Origin: Chromera velia
Lineage: Eukaryota; Sar; Chromeraceae
NCBI GenBank assembly: GCA_018398765.1
Contig: JAHBMJ010002090.1
Span: forward strand, 1 to 22,880
DNA: 22,880 bases
Direction of reading: 5' to 3'
The notes below the pieces were generated by a model that was not told the DNA's origin, did not search any database, and saw only the letters and a list, made by a program, of their open reading frames with translations. Shown here piece by piece: positions 1-9,194 of this stretch. The position numbers and the translations under genes are program-made. Numbering within the stretch: position 1 is the stretch's first letter; each line of letters opens with the position of its first letter.

Positions 1-84
1 AAGCAAAACAGACCGCCAAAAGGCCAAAAACAAAAGCAATGACTCAAGAACCCCCACCCCCTTCCCACCCTTCGTGTGGCTTAC
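1..84 (-). other. Intron 1 of the LHC gene (5' part)
   Basis: The sequence immediately after codon 137 of the LHC exon reads GTAAGC on the minus strand. In LHC proteins the conserved text continues after GWAQ with a helix-2 approach segment, but here the translation becomes Gly/Val/Leu-rich and unlike the family. I therefore read this as a phase-0 intron running off the window. Confidence 0.75.
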
Positions 85-495
85 CTGTGCCCAACCAAGA
101 GGTGAAATGGCAGTGAAGAGATCGAAGTCACCGGGGAGGGAGGCGAAGGAGGTACCGTCCTGCTTGAATGGCAGGTCGAAGCCGGTGTTGAGGGCGCCAG
201 GGAGGCGGATGCCGTACTGAGTGGTGAGAAGTCCGAGGAAGCCAAGCATGGCGAGACGGCCATTCTTGAGCTCCTTCAGTCTGTACTCCTTGAACTTCTC
301 GTCGGACTCGGAGAGGTTGTTGGGGTTGAAGACGGGGAAGCCGGGGAAGCCGGCAGGTCCAGCACCGGGTGCGTCATCGAGGGACATCTTCATCTCGGAC
401 CTGGCGGCACGAGCGGTGGGCTTCACACCTCCAAGGGTAAATGCATCAACGGAGACGGCTGCGAAAGCGCAGACAGCAGCGGTGGCGAACTTCAT
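85..495 (-). CDS. Light-harvesting chlorophyll a/c-binding protein (FCP/LHC family), exon 1
   Basis: Reading leftward from the ATG at 495-493, an open frame of 137 codons ends at CAG followed by GTAAGC, a canonical splice donor, so the rest of the gene lies beyond the left edge. Residues 1-19 are a short hydrophobic signal peptide ending VDAF. This is the AF cleavage context of complex red-lineage plastids, and a basic, Ala/Arg-rich transit segment ([13 protein letters not shown]) follows. Around residues 64-85 the first LHC membrane helix appears with the family signature [14 protein letters not shown], which carries the chlorophyll-ligating Glu and Asn and the Arg salt-bridge residue. After it comes the lumenal/stromal loop typical of FCPs (GIRLPGALN, then ISPLGWAQ). 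The product should bind chlorophyll and carotenoid in thylakoids and pass energy to a photosystem. Seen: motif, leader, donor site. Known of the family: three-helix antenna of about 200 residues. Inferred: red-type plastid. I cannot assign an exact LHC subclass without exons 2 onward. Confidence 0.9.
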
Positions 496-2038
496 GGTTT
501 TGAAAGGTTGCAAAGGAGGTTGCTGAATTGTTCAACTGGAAACATATGAATATAGGTGAGTTCTGCTTGCCGTCTGTTGGTTTTTGCCACACGCACGATG
601 TTCTTCAAGTCTTCATTCGACATGATTCGACGGGAAGGGACTTCAAGGGATTCTAGCTGTCCCCGGCCCCGCAGACGTGCGAGAGCCGAAACTGCGACAA
701 ATAACGGGGAAATTTTCCTGAAAGAGCCCCACAGCATTACTTTCCAGGGCCACGCGGGACCGTGCCTCGGCGCTCGGCGGCAGGCGTAGCGCCAAGAATT
801 CGGTGACTGTCTCTTTCGAGTGCCAAATCGGAAGTTTTTGATCAGCCATGATAGTCAAGCAGGCTGGTATATCATAAAACCGGGCTGGAAATGACTGTCA
901 AACCTTCCCTGGCTCTTGTTCTGGTCAGAAAGGGTGGGAAAGGGAAGGAAGGGGGGAAACTGACCAAACGGAAATAGGGAGTGGGAAGAGCTAAAAAAGG
1001 GAAGGAAAAGCTAGGTTTTCTCCCTTACTACTCGAAAGAGGAAGTTTTTTCCTGGCTGCAGACCGCCGTGATTGACAAAGCGGTGGTCTGCATAGCATGT
1101 CAGTGGTATGGTTAGGGTATGGGTAAGGTGGGAGGGAATGAGATATAAGGCGGGAACCGCTGACATGCTGAGGAGGTTGGGAAAGGAGGAACCACTGGTG
1201 GGCTTGGGACCGCAATTAATGGTACTAAGCAGCAGGTCTGGTTTTCTTTGGGTAGGATGAAGAGAAAAAAAAGAGAGGAAGAGAAAGGAAAAGATGGGAG
1301 AAGACAGAGATATAAGAGAAAAGGAAAGGGTGGTGATAGATAGGGGGGTGGGGGTGTTCTATGGTGTTGCGGCGACTGTTGGAACACCAGACTCAGTCGT
1401 ATTATTGGTCCAGGGCTGGACATGGTGCACAACAGACGACTGAGGGGGGGGAGGCGGGAGAGACCTCGAACATGACAGCACCATCTCAGGCTCTCAGGTC
1501 ATGAAGCAGGGTGGGCTTCAAGGCAGTGATAGTCAGATGGAACGATCATGTGGAAGAGGCAGGGGTGAGGGGAAGAGGTGTAGTCAGGGAAGTAGATTTG
1601 ACATCCTGCACAACTAAAGTTTTTCTAGACTGCCCCAGTAGAAGGGGGAGCAGATATGCATATGGGCTATGGGACTGACTCCGGAGGAGTGTATCCCAGT
1701 GGATAGCCACAGCCTCATGGTGGACGAAAGTCTACCGAGACTGAGGCACGGCATAGGTAGCGTGTGTGTAGGTTGTGGTGCAAGCATGAGCGAGCACCCC
1801 GCCTTACTGCATTAACTGGGATTGAGCCGGCCCACGTATATGTTTTTCCGGAGCCGTGATTGAAGTAAGCGTGCATGTCGTTGTATATGATTTGGCCACA
1901 TGAATTAGTAGTCACATTTCTGTTACATCAAAGTGTAAGCTCAGTCTGATAGCAAGACACCGAAAAGGGGAATAGCGATGGTCGTTCTAACTGACAGACT
2001 CTTATACTGCCTAGACCACGTTTACATAACAGTACATA
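496..2038. other. Non-coding region upstream of the LHC gene
   Basis: This stretch should hold the 5' UTR and promoter of the LHC gene on the minus strand. I see no open frame resembling a known protein. There are purine-biased tracts on the plus strand (about 900-1020 and 1255-1335) and a G-run near 1443-1456. The short minus-strand frames here are Pro/Phe/Ser low complexity that simply reflect these tracts. I could not pick a TATA or initiator element with any confidence. Confidence 0.5.
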
Positions 2039-2431
2039 TGTTAACGTATGTTTGAAAAAAAAAATCAGGAAGGTCATGTATACGCTCGATATCAATCTGC
2101 ATGTGACCAGTCAGAACAAAGTGTTGCTTCATTATTACTCCTCTTCGATGGTAGTTCGACTGTACATTGCTATTTGATCATATGCTCTCGTTACATGGTA
2201 TCAGAGCTTTGCTTTCTTCGTACTTCCTTGAGTTTGCCTTATTGTTTGGTGCGGTTTAGTGTTGTTCCATTGTTGCACTGTTGCTTACTCAGTCTGATAC
2301 AATCTAACCCAAACAGCTAAGCCCACCTTCATTATTCCTTCTCATTTCCGGTGAACCTCTACCATGGATCACGCTACAGCCAAGAGAAAGAAGCTTCAAT
2401 CTCTCCTGCAGGCTCTGAGTTGATGACTGGA
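2039..2431 (+). mobile_element. Copia-type LTR retrotransposon fossil, 5' end only
   Basis: A 157-bp LTR (2039-2195) begins TGTTAACG and ends CGTTACA, so its ends are TG...CA with an imperfect terminal inverted repeat. It is followed at once by TGGTATCAGAGC, the classic primer-binding site of Copia elements that complements the 3' end of initiator tRNA-Met. The internal leader is visible up to 2431, where it abuts the LTR of another element, so this copy is probably the older host of that insertion. The start of a gag-like reading is near 2364. No partner LTR is seen in the window. The copy is a broken fossil. Confidence 0.75.
2196..2207 (+). promoter_or_regulatory. Primer-binding site, initiator tRNA-Met type
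   Basis: TGGTATCAGAGC starts on the base after the CA end of the LTR. This exact 12-mer is the usual Copia primer-binding site. Confidence 0.8.
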
Positions 2432-2659
2432 CACGTAGCATTGTGGAGGTTAGAGTGTAAGTATGACAAACATTCGTGTCAGGACCGCGTTTACGGTGGG
2501 CGCGGCGTCGAGCGCACCATACAGCATGTATGCAGAATTAATGGTGCACGCATACAGTCAATAGCAAGTCATCTATCGTTTAGCTTAAACCCAAGAGATT
2601 GCAGTACTGACTTTGCATGACAGAACTTTAATCTTATGAGCCCCGTACGCTATCCGACG
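2432..2659 (+). repeat. 5' LTR (228 bp) of the second LTR element
   Basis: Direct repeat partner of 7201-7428. It begins CACGTAGCATTG and ends GTACGCTATCCGACG. Borders are good to a few bases: the left by alignment and the polypurine boundary of the other copy, the right by the primer-binding site. Confidence 0.8.
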
Positions 2660-2672
2660 TGGTTAGCAGAGC
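2660..2672 (+). promoter_or_regulatory. Probable primer-binding site of the second LTR element
   Basis: TGGTTAGCAGAGC starts where the 5' LTR ends. Its complement resembles the CTCTGCTACCA end of initiator tRNA-Met with one extra base. Position and TGG start support the role; the exact tRNA is an inference. Confidence 0.5.
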
Positions 2673-2837
2673 AGAGTTCGACCACGGACTGCTGCTCTTC
2701 AGAGAATCTGTTGAATCTTGATATAAGACGACTCTCTATATCAATCGAACAACAGTTGTCAGCCTGTCTTCTGTACCAAAGAGAATTCTTTTGTGTGCAT
2801 AGATTGTAAGCCTTGAAAGTTCTTATGCTTCAGAAAA

Positions 2838-3660
2838 ATGGTAGGACAGAAGGGGAAAAGGGCCGAAAGATTGGCGGCAGTTTCCTCTGTGATCGATATT
2901 GCCAACAAACTTCGCAACGTCTCGGTTGGTACGGTCAAGAAGAAGGGCGACGCTGTTGATACGGATCTCTCAGAGCTTGCAAAAGAGTTAAGACCCTAGC
3001 TGCTCGCTGCTGTGATGCCTTGCACAGAGGAAGAGAAGCCTGAGAAGGGAGAGAGAGACCCGCAAGAGGCAGAAGCGAAGGGGAAAAAGAAAAGAAAAGT
3101 AAGAAGAGCCCCCCAATTCTCCACAAAGCAGTGGTTGCAGCATTCCGCAGCTGCACAGCTCAATGACAGTTCTGAAGAAGTCTTTGATGAGAGGGGAAAA
3201 GAAGAAAAAGACTTGCAGCCTGTTCTGCCTGCAGGTTTGCCTACGGGTGCATTTCCAGAGGTGAAGCCAAGGACGTCGTTTGACTTCAGTTTCGGCTCCC
3301 CGATGATGGCTTTGGCCGGAGGGGATAGACAAATTATAACAACAGCAGCAGAGTGTCCATATCCCATAATGATTGGACACATCCAGCTGAAGAGAAAAGG
3401 AAAAGCAGAGAGGATGAGGGAGAAGAGGAGAAAGAAAAGGGAAACAAAGAGTGAGAAGGGACACCAGGCCGAGCTCCATTTGATCAGAGAGGAGCATATT
3501 CGGTCGGGGAATTTGTTTGAGCACCCAGAATGGCTGCGCGAGGAGACGAGGGGTTTCGGCAACCAAGTTATGCCAAGAGTGGACCTATTCCAGTTCCGCT
3601 CTGTTTGGCAATCCGATCAGCATATCGCTCCTCGAGGTCACTTTAAAAGGATATCCTCCC
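2838..3660 (+). pseudogene. Degraded ORF of unknown product inside the second LTR element
   Basis: This region has coding character on the plus strand and sits where gag would be expected, 180 bp past the primer-binding site. The readable product is highly charged. It has Lys/Arg/Glu-rich stretches, a KKKRKVRR nuclear-localisation-like cluster near 3090-3115, a second basic block near 3400-3450, and a less biased stretch ending in a PEWLREETRGFG-like segment near 3525-3555. I see no zinc knuckle, major-homology-like motif or protease motif, so I do not call it gag. It is broken and runs into the downstream microsatellite. Overlapping minus-strand frames are shadows of its composition. Confidence 0.4.
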
Positions 3661-3785
3661 GTATATTCTGTTTGTCTCCTTGTCCTGGAAGTTTATGTGT
3701 TCCTTCTGGCACTGCATTTTGTTGCCTGTATTTGCTCGAACAACAAAGGAGCATACTGCTAGTAGTCCGTGTGATCGTGTATTCC

Positions 3786-4092
3786 ATGTGCATATATGTA
3801 TGCACATACGTGCGTGTGTGCGCGTACCTGTATCACGATGTGTGTATGTGAATGTGTATGTGTGTGTGTGTATGAAAGAGAGAGAGGGAGAGTGTGAGTG
3901 TGGGTGTGAGTGTGAGTGTGAGCGTGAGTGTGAGTGTGAGCGTGAGTGTGAGTGCGAGTGTGAGTGTGTATGTATGTATGTATGTGTATGTGTGTGTGTG
4001 TGTGTATGTGTCTGTGTGTCTGTGTGTCTGTGTGTATGTGTGTGTGTGCGTGCGTGCGTGCGTGCGTGCCGCTGCATGTGTGAGTATATAAA
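3786..4092 (+). repeat. Long compound microsatellite, TG / GAGTGT / TGCG
   Basis: About 300 bp of alternating purine-pyrimidine sequence made of blocks: TATG/TG runs, a GAGTGT hexamer array at about 3888-3970, TG with TCTG variants at about 3985-4048, and a TGCG array at about 4048-4070. Open frames through it on both strands (Val-Ser-Val, Cys-Glu-Cys and Thr-His strings) are artefacts of the repeat. Confidence 0.9.
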
Positions 4093-5621
4093 GGTGTGCA
4101 CGCAACGCAACACTGTCTTTCCATCCTTTTCTTTCTGAAGGCTCATGACGCTTACCTCTTTCAGCTAGTCTTTCAGAAAGAATGAATGCGTACGTGTTGT
4201 TACTTTTCTGTGAGTCAGTTTGTCTGAGTCTTCGTTTAACAGAGTGGACTCTTAAGTAGGACTTAGTGAAATCCAAAGTGACTTTTAAATTTACTGTATT
4301 CTAGCTTCATTATAAAGTAAAACTAGGTTACTTGAAGCAATCTAGAGTCTTTTAAAGCATTTAAAATCGTTACTCTTGTGCAAATCTGCTCAAATGTGCT
4401 CAAAAGACTGGTTGATTAGCTAGGGTGCATGGTAGGAAAAATTATGATCACCGCGGCACGTAGAAGTTAGTGAATGTTACCTGCAAAGAAATACACAGGC
4501 ACAATACTAATGAATATGCTCAAAAGCAACGTTTAGCGCCGCCAATCAACTACAAAGAATTGCTTCTTCTGCAAGGGAAACAGTGCAGGAAGGAGGGTTT
4601 CACAGCTAGGCTGGTCAGACCGGACAGGAGGCGGTCAGCAGCGGTTGGAGAGGATTCCGAAGAACATAGTACAGAAACAACATAATGTTATTCACAAAGA
4701 ACTCACACTACACGGCGCAAAAGCTTGCAACTCATTCTGCGTATGTCAATGAGAAACTATGAAAAAGAAGGACAGGTCCGTAGGTAGATCCAAATGTTTA
4801 GAGGGAGACTAGTATAGAGTGTCACAAATGAGAAAGGATGAACGAGTAAGGAGCATTTGCGTCGGAAGAGTATGGATCGCTTTCAAGGACTAACACACAC
4901 GGAGCAAGTGGAAGACATTCAAATCTATGAAAGCTGAGCGATTGTTCTGGGTAGAAAAATGTCTGGCAGGACTGAGAGCTGTGCAAAGCTTCAGAAGAGG
5001 CGGTCAAAAAATAGAGGCTCCAGCAGACTCTCCATCGACCCTCTCTCAATGACCTCCCTTATGCGTTTCTGTCAAACTCCTAGCAGAACAAAGAAGCTGG
5101 ATGCTAAGCAAATCATCATGCAAAGCGAGAGAGCGAGCTGCGCTTCCTTAACTGACCTGCAGGTGTTCCCAAGTCTCCGTCCACCAACACCTGCAAACAC
5201 GGAGGGACAGGCGTTCACGCTTTGTACAGTCAAGGAAGCACTTCTGTCTAGCTTATTCTGCGCGTACAAGGTCCCAAGGAAAAGACCAAGAGCCTAAGAA
5301 GCAGTGGGTTCGGACAGGCTGACCTGGGGGTTGATCCCGGGGCTCCCAAGACTATGACCTGCAAGGAAAGAGTAAGGAGAGCGATGAGGGCAGCAGTACT
5401 TTCACACCTAAATAAGGCCGGCAGCCCTTCCCCGCTTGAACAAGAGGAGCAGCAGCAAGCAGAAAGACGTTGAAAACAAGATCAAGATGGCTGGTGTCCA
5501 CTGGACTCACCTGCAAGCTCCACTTCATGCCGACCGAAGATGTCTCAGCAACTGTTGTTACACCCGTCTCCTCCAGAGCCGCGAAAGTGCACTCCCCAAA
5601 AAAAAGTCAAAACCGAGAAAA

Positions 5622-5670
5622 CGCTCTGTCAAATATCTTCAAAAACTGTCAGAAAACATCTGACAGAGCG
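5622..5670. repeat. Inverted repeat, 10-bp arms
   Basis: CGCTCTGTCA at 5622-5631 is matched by its exact complement TGACAGAGCG at 5661-5670, with a 29-base AT-rich spacer. Confidence 0.7.
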
Positions 5671-5713
5671 CTTTTTGTAGCAACATTTCTGTGGGAAAAG
5701 TCCGTTTGCTTAG

Positions 5714-5963
5714 AGGTTCAGGACTCCGCAGTTTTGAACCTGTGGAGTCACTGTGGACCTTCAAGACGGACAAGAGACTTCAGACCCGATTATTGGCCGA
5801 CAGAGGCAAAGTCGGCTGCGTGCGTCGAAGGGGCAGGGTGCCGCTACCCCCTCTGGCCCCGTGGCGACGCCTCCCGGACCCACGATTAGCCCATGTCTGG
5901 ACCTGGTCGCGGGGGGGTTTGACCCCCCTTGCCCAAGGTTCAGAAGTGCGGACTTCTGAACCT
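5714..5963. repeat. Foldback-like segment bounded by two related 28-bp palindromes
   Basis: At 5936-5963 a perfect hairpin has 12-bp arms (AGGTTCAGAAGT and its complement) around a GCGG loop. At 5714-5741 another 28-base near-palindrome begins AGGTTCAG and ends TTGAACCT. The left block matches the reverse complement of the right one at about 24 of 28 positions. The enclosed 194 bp are GC-rich. Two inverted, individually palindromic ends suggest a small foldback element, though I see no clear target duplication. Confidence 0.5.
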
Positions 5964-6443
5964 CGGAGGGGGGGGGGGGTATCCGACCCAACTCGAGGTC
6001 CCTGACCCAAAACAGTCTCAGAACACCTTCCCTGCCAGTGCCAGTGAAGCCTGCAGAAATGGAGAATTAAGGCTTCATGATCGTTTGAGCCCTGGCTTTG
6101 TCGTGTACTCCTTTACTTTGGTTTATCCGTCTACATTTTACTTCACCTCGTTGTGACGTATCTGGTTCGTTTTCTTTGCCTGCTCTTACTAGTGCAAGGA
6201 ACATTACCTGTTGTCTTCTTTAGTTGAGCCATCGGTTTCTGTTGAAAGAGCATTAATGGAAAGGGAGACCTCACACTCACGTTTGGCTTGCAGTTCATTT
6301 CTGTTTCTTTTATCCGTTTGATCGTTCGGTGATCAATCTGTCAGCGTGTCTGTCAGATTCTGTCGGCACCTGATCTCACGTTGTTTGTCCAGATTTTTTT
6401 TACCCGTCATGCGCGTCTTGGCACTAAGTCTTTTGCGTGCTTA

Positions 6444-6477
6444 GACCGCGGGGACGCGGTCAGGAGGGAGGGGGCAC
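6444..6477 (+). promoter_or_regulatory. Hairpin plus polypurine tract, first copy
   Basis: A perfect stem GACCGCG / CGCGGTC with a GGGA loop (6444-6461) is followed by AGGAGGGAGGGGG and CAC. The same arrangement, with a different stem sequence, precedes the 3' LTR at 7169-7203. Here no recognisable LTR follows. Confidence 0.5.
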
Positions 6478-7168
6478 ATGGGTTCATATGGGTGTGAGTA
6501 GTTCTGAAAGAGAAGGAACATGTGATAAGAAGAGAGAGAGAGGTGTTGATGGAAAGAAAGATAAAAGGGAATCAAGACGAAAAGCCGTCGTAATAACGAA
6601 AAGAAACAAACTGCAAAGAAAGGCGAGACGACAAAGGAGCGATGAGAGAATATTTGGATAGTTGTGTTAACCATGTGTGTGTTTCACATTGGGCTGGCTG
6701 TCAGAACAATTATTCGCATCAATCATCGAATTCACGATCTTTGCCTTCGAGAAGAGAGATTGACCTAGATGCCCTTTGCACAAATGCCAACGGAAGAAGA
6801 TGCTTCAACAGGAAAGGAACAAAGAAAACAGAAGGACAGACAATTTAGAGTCTTTACTGTCATCGCAGTATGATTACGAGAATAAGGCAGACACTCAGAT
6901 CGATCGGCGAAGAGAGAGAATGAGAGTTGAAGTTAGGCAGAGGTGACTGGGTTGGCTGTGGAGAAACCAATCATATCAGTACATCAGATTCTCATACGCT
7001 GCTGAACTTTAGGTTTGAGTCCTGTGAGCGATTTTCAACCCTGCTCTTCATATGACAGAAGAGAGCCCGCCTTAAGTCAGCGGTTGTGAGCTTAATCAAT
7101 AGCCAACGCGATCCTTTGACTCTGTTCTGCTTAGCACTGTGTATGGCATGACTGCCCCATACGATTTA

Positions 7169-7200
7169 AGTGGCAGGGACGCCACTCTGGAGGGAGGGGG
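7169..7200 (+). promoter_or_regulatory. Hairpin plus polypurine tract next to the 3' LTR
   Basis: A perfect stem AGTGGC / GCCACT closes over AGGGAC (7169-7186), then CT and the tract GGAGGGAGGGGG (7189-7200), which ends exactly at the 3' LTR. In LTR elements such a tract primes plus-strand synthesis. The hairpin beside it is not a standard part. Confidence 0.65.
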
Positions 7201-7428
7201 CACGTAGTATTGTGGAGGTTAGAGTGTGACTATGACAAGCATTCGTGTCAAGACCGCGTCTACGGTGGGTGCGGCGTCGAGCGCACCACACAGCATGCAT
7301 GCAGAATTAATGGTGCACGCATACAGTCAATAGCAAGTCATCTATCGTTTAGCTTGAACCCAGGAGATTGCAGTACTGACTTTGCATGACAGAACTTTAA
7401 TCTTATGAGCCCCGTACGCTACCCAACG
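7201..7428 (+). repeat. 3' LTR (228 bp) of the second LTR element
   Basis: Direct repeat partner of 2432-2659. It begins directly after the polypurine tract and ends GTACGCTACCCAACG. Similarity to the left copy stops at the same base on both sides. Confidence 0.8.
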
Positions 7429-7587
7429 GAATAGGCTGGACAGTCGATTACCGGAAGTTGACGAGAACAATGCTATATTGAGAACATTGAGTACACTGAG
7501 GATAAGTTAAAGATTATCATTAAAAATGTACACGAGGCCCTCCCGCATGCCAAGGGTGAGTGGAATGCTTTTTACTAGTGCTTTTTG
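7429..7587 (+). other. Sequence right of the 3' LTR, possible flank from an older element
   Basis: A short frame at about 7485-7575 looks protein-like (EDKLKIIIKNVHEALPHAKG) with no recognised family. It may be older element sequence flanking the LTR insertion, but I cannot prove that. Confidence 0.25.
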
Positions 7588-7968
7588 CCCCCCTAAAACG
7601 GCACATTTCCATAAAAAACTCGTTTCATAATTGGTAAGGAGTTATAAGCTGAAACTTTGTGTAAAAAGACGTTGTAATGATAAAAAAAGAACTATGAAAC
7701 AGATTTTTTATATTATTTCTAGAAACATAGGCTGTCATACGATTTTTTTGATTTTGAAGCCATTTTTTAACGGTTTTGAATAGTAAAAAAAACGGTATAA
7801 AACTTATAAAATTTGTATGGCAGCCTATGTTTCTAGAAATGATATAAAAAATCTGTTTCACAGTTTTTTTTTTATCATTACAACGTCTTCTTACACAAAG
7901 TTTCAGCTTCTAACTCCTTACCAATTATGAGAACGAGTCTTTTGCGGGAAAGCGCCGCTTTAGGGGGG
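7588..7968. mobile_element. Long inverted repeat, MITE/foldback-like, about 380 bp
   Basis: The left arm 7588-7743 and right arm 7811-7968 are reverse complements over about 156 bases, with roughly 90% identity by eye. They share blocks such as CATAATTGGTAAGGAGTTA and AACAGATTTTTTATAT. The 67-bp spacer is AT-rich. The arms begin CCCCCCTAAA; weaker symmetry continues about 25 bp outward on each side (TGCTTT...), so the true ends may lie near 7565 and 7990. No ORF belongs to it. It is most simply a non-autonomous DNA element that is nearly all terminal inverted repeat, and its transcript would form a long hairpin. Confidence 0.7.
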
Positions 7969-8068
7969 TGCTAACTTTATTAGGAAAGCAATAGAAGTCA
8001 CTGACAGGTTCCCTCCCTCATTCAAATTGAAAGACTAGGTTGATACTAGGTTATTTACTAAACGTTTT

Positions 8069-8094
8069 AAACGTTTTATAAGCTTAAAACGTTT
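8069..8094. repeat. Palindrome, 10-bp arms
   Basis: AAACGTTTTA is followed after six bases by its exact complement TAAAACGTTT. A further AAACGTTTTA unit lies immediately to the left. Confidence 0.7.
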
Positions 8095-8464
8095 TGTGCC
8101 CTAAATACAATGCACCTAGCTATGCAAACATTATACAAACACCACCTCCCTAACATTATGAGCCACTTGAAAGCAGAATGCAATTGAGCAGAACGTTCAA
8201 GCTTATTTCCATCATGCAGCGGCACGGCTGACCAAGTCCGTCCGCGTCTGCGCCGCGTGGCCTAGGGCGTGGCCAATCAAGTCATCCGCAAAGGCGACTC
8301 ATGATACAGCCATGTAGGTGATCGAAAGAGGATTAGTGAGACCATTAATAGTCTATGTTGCAAAACGTTATAAACAAAGAAGTTCAATTTTGTTTTTTAT
8401 TATTATAGCTTAGTATAAGTGAGGAACGGTTCACTATAGCAAGCAAAGAAGACTTGATACACAT

Positions 8465-8625
8465 AGTTCGCATCTGCGGCAAAATCCTGCGGCATAGATT
8501 TTTAAGACGTAGTCAACATTTGTGGTATAGACTTTCAAAACTTAGTCCGCGCATGCGGTGCAGACTTTCAAAACATAGTCCGCGCATGCGGCGCAGACTT
8601 TCAAATGCAGGTGCAAACTTTGAAT
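8465..8625 (+). repeat. Short tandem array, units of 33-35 bp
   Basis: Units share the core GCAGACTTTCAAAACATAG followed by TCCGCGCATGCGG. Two units near 8550-8605 are close copies, with diverged units on both sides. The 69-residue frame across it is a by-product of the repeat. Confidence 0.7.
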
Positions 8626-9194
8626 TCAAGTCTATCCGCCAAAAAATTTTAAGTGGCTTGTAGTATCAGAGAGGTAGTAGATACATGCAGACACTTAATT
8701 TACAAACGTAACTTTGTTTTTAGTATAATTTTAAGTACAGTCTCATTTTTTCTTTTGTTTTTTAGCATATAATCAAAGACTAGATCAGAGACTATACCTG
8801 GAGGTGGGATGCGGCGGGATGAATGAGAGTTCTTGGTGTTATCTGTCTGTAAGAGTTCTTTTCCCTCCGTTTCATCTCTTCTGTCTGGTGTGTCACTGCT
8901 TCACGCTGCCGGGCCTCTGTATAATGTTTAATTAATGCTCATACAGGGTCTACTGTTAGGTCCGCTGCGCTCTATAGGCTACGCCTAGCTAGCTAGGGCT
9001 GCGCTGCATTATATGATGAATCACAGGTTTCATGAGACTCATCAGTCATGGTGTTCTTATTTTTTCTTGAGATAACACTCACTCTAGCACTCATTTAATT
9101 TCATTCAAGGTCAAACTTCTAATCAAACCTAGGATCAAACTAGGGATCGAACCCTTAATGTAGATTCAATTTTCTTTTAGTAAGTTAACAAAGT

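Larger units (their letters stand above)
4093..6443. other. Non-coding interior of the second LTR element
   Basis: I see no protein-like frame in these 2.3 kb. What stands out are inverted repeats (5622-5670, 5714-5741, 5936-5963), a GC-rich block at 5800-5990 with G runs, and a T-rich stretch after 6090. It could contain further decayed insertions that I cannot delimit. Confidence 0.45.
2432..7428 (+). mobile_element. LTR retrotransposon fossil with 228-bp LTRs, probably non-autonomous
   Basis: Two direct repeats, 2432-2659 and 7201-7428, are both 228 bp and differ at about 13 positions (roughly 94% identity). The left copy is followed by TGGTTAGCAGAGC, close to an initiator-Met primer-binding site with one extra T. 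The right copy is preceded by a polypurine tract (GGAGGGAGGGGG, 7189-7200), which gives plus orientation. The LTRs start CACGTAG and end near ACG rather than TG...CA. I see no reverse transcriptase, integrase or protease signature in the 4.5-kb interior, only one degraded ORF of unknown kind, so it resembles a large non-autonomous derivative. No clean target duplication is visible. The LTR divergence points to an old, broken copy. Confidence 0.75.

Noticed and set aside
1715-1915. A 66-residue minus-strand frame with non-repetitive composition
   Set aside because: It matches no family I recognise, has no supporting start context or neighbours, and is short enough to arise by chance.
2988-3566. 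Two long minus-strand frames (188 and 192 aa) opposite the ORF of the second LTR element
   Set aside because: They are Phe/Leu/Ser-rich complements of a Lys/Glu/Arg-rich plus-strand region, with no recognisable domain.
3643-4146. Long frames of Thr-His, Cys-Glu or Val-Ser repeats on both strands
   Set aside because: All come from the TG/GAGTGT microsatellite, are open in several frames at once and have no non-repeat domain.
2427-7440. CTGGA before the left 228-bp LTR and CTGGA shortly after the right one, as a target duplication
   Set aside because: The right occurrence is several bases away from the LTR end, so it is not adjacent as a target duplication must be; probably chance.
8465-8625. 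Could the 33-35-bp array be a CRISPR array?
   Set aside because: Units are contiguous and vary along their whole length with no unique spacers, and the context is eukaryotic.
9138-9160. GGGATCGAACCC reads as a tRNA B box on the minus strand
   Set aside because: The surrounding bases do not form a T stem, acceptor stem or anticodon arm, and no A box lies at the right distance.
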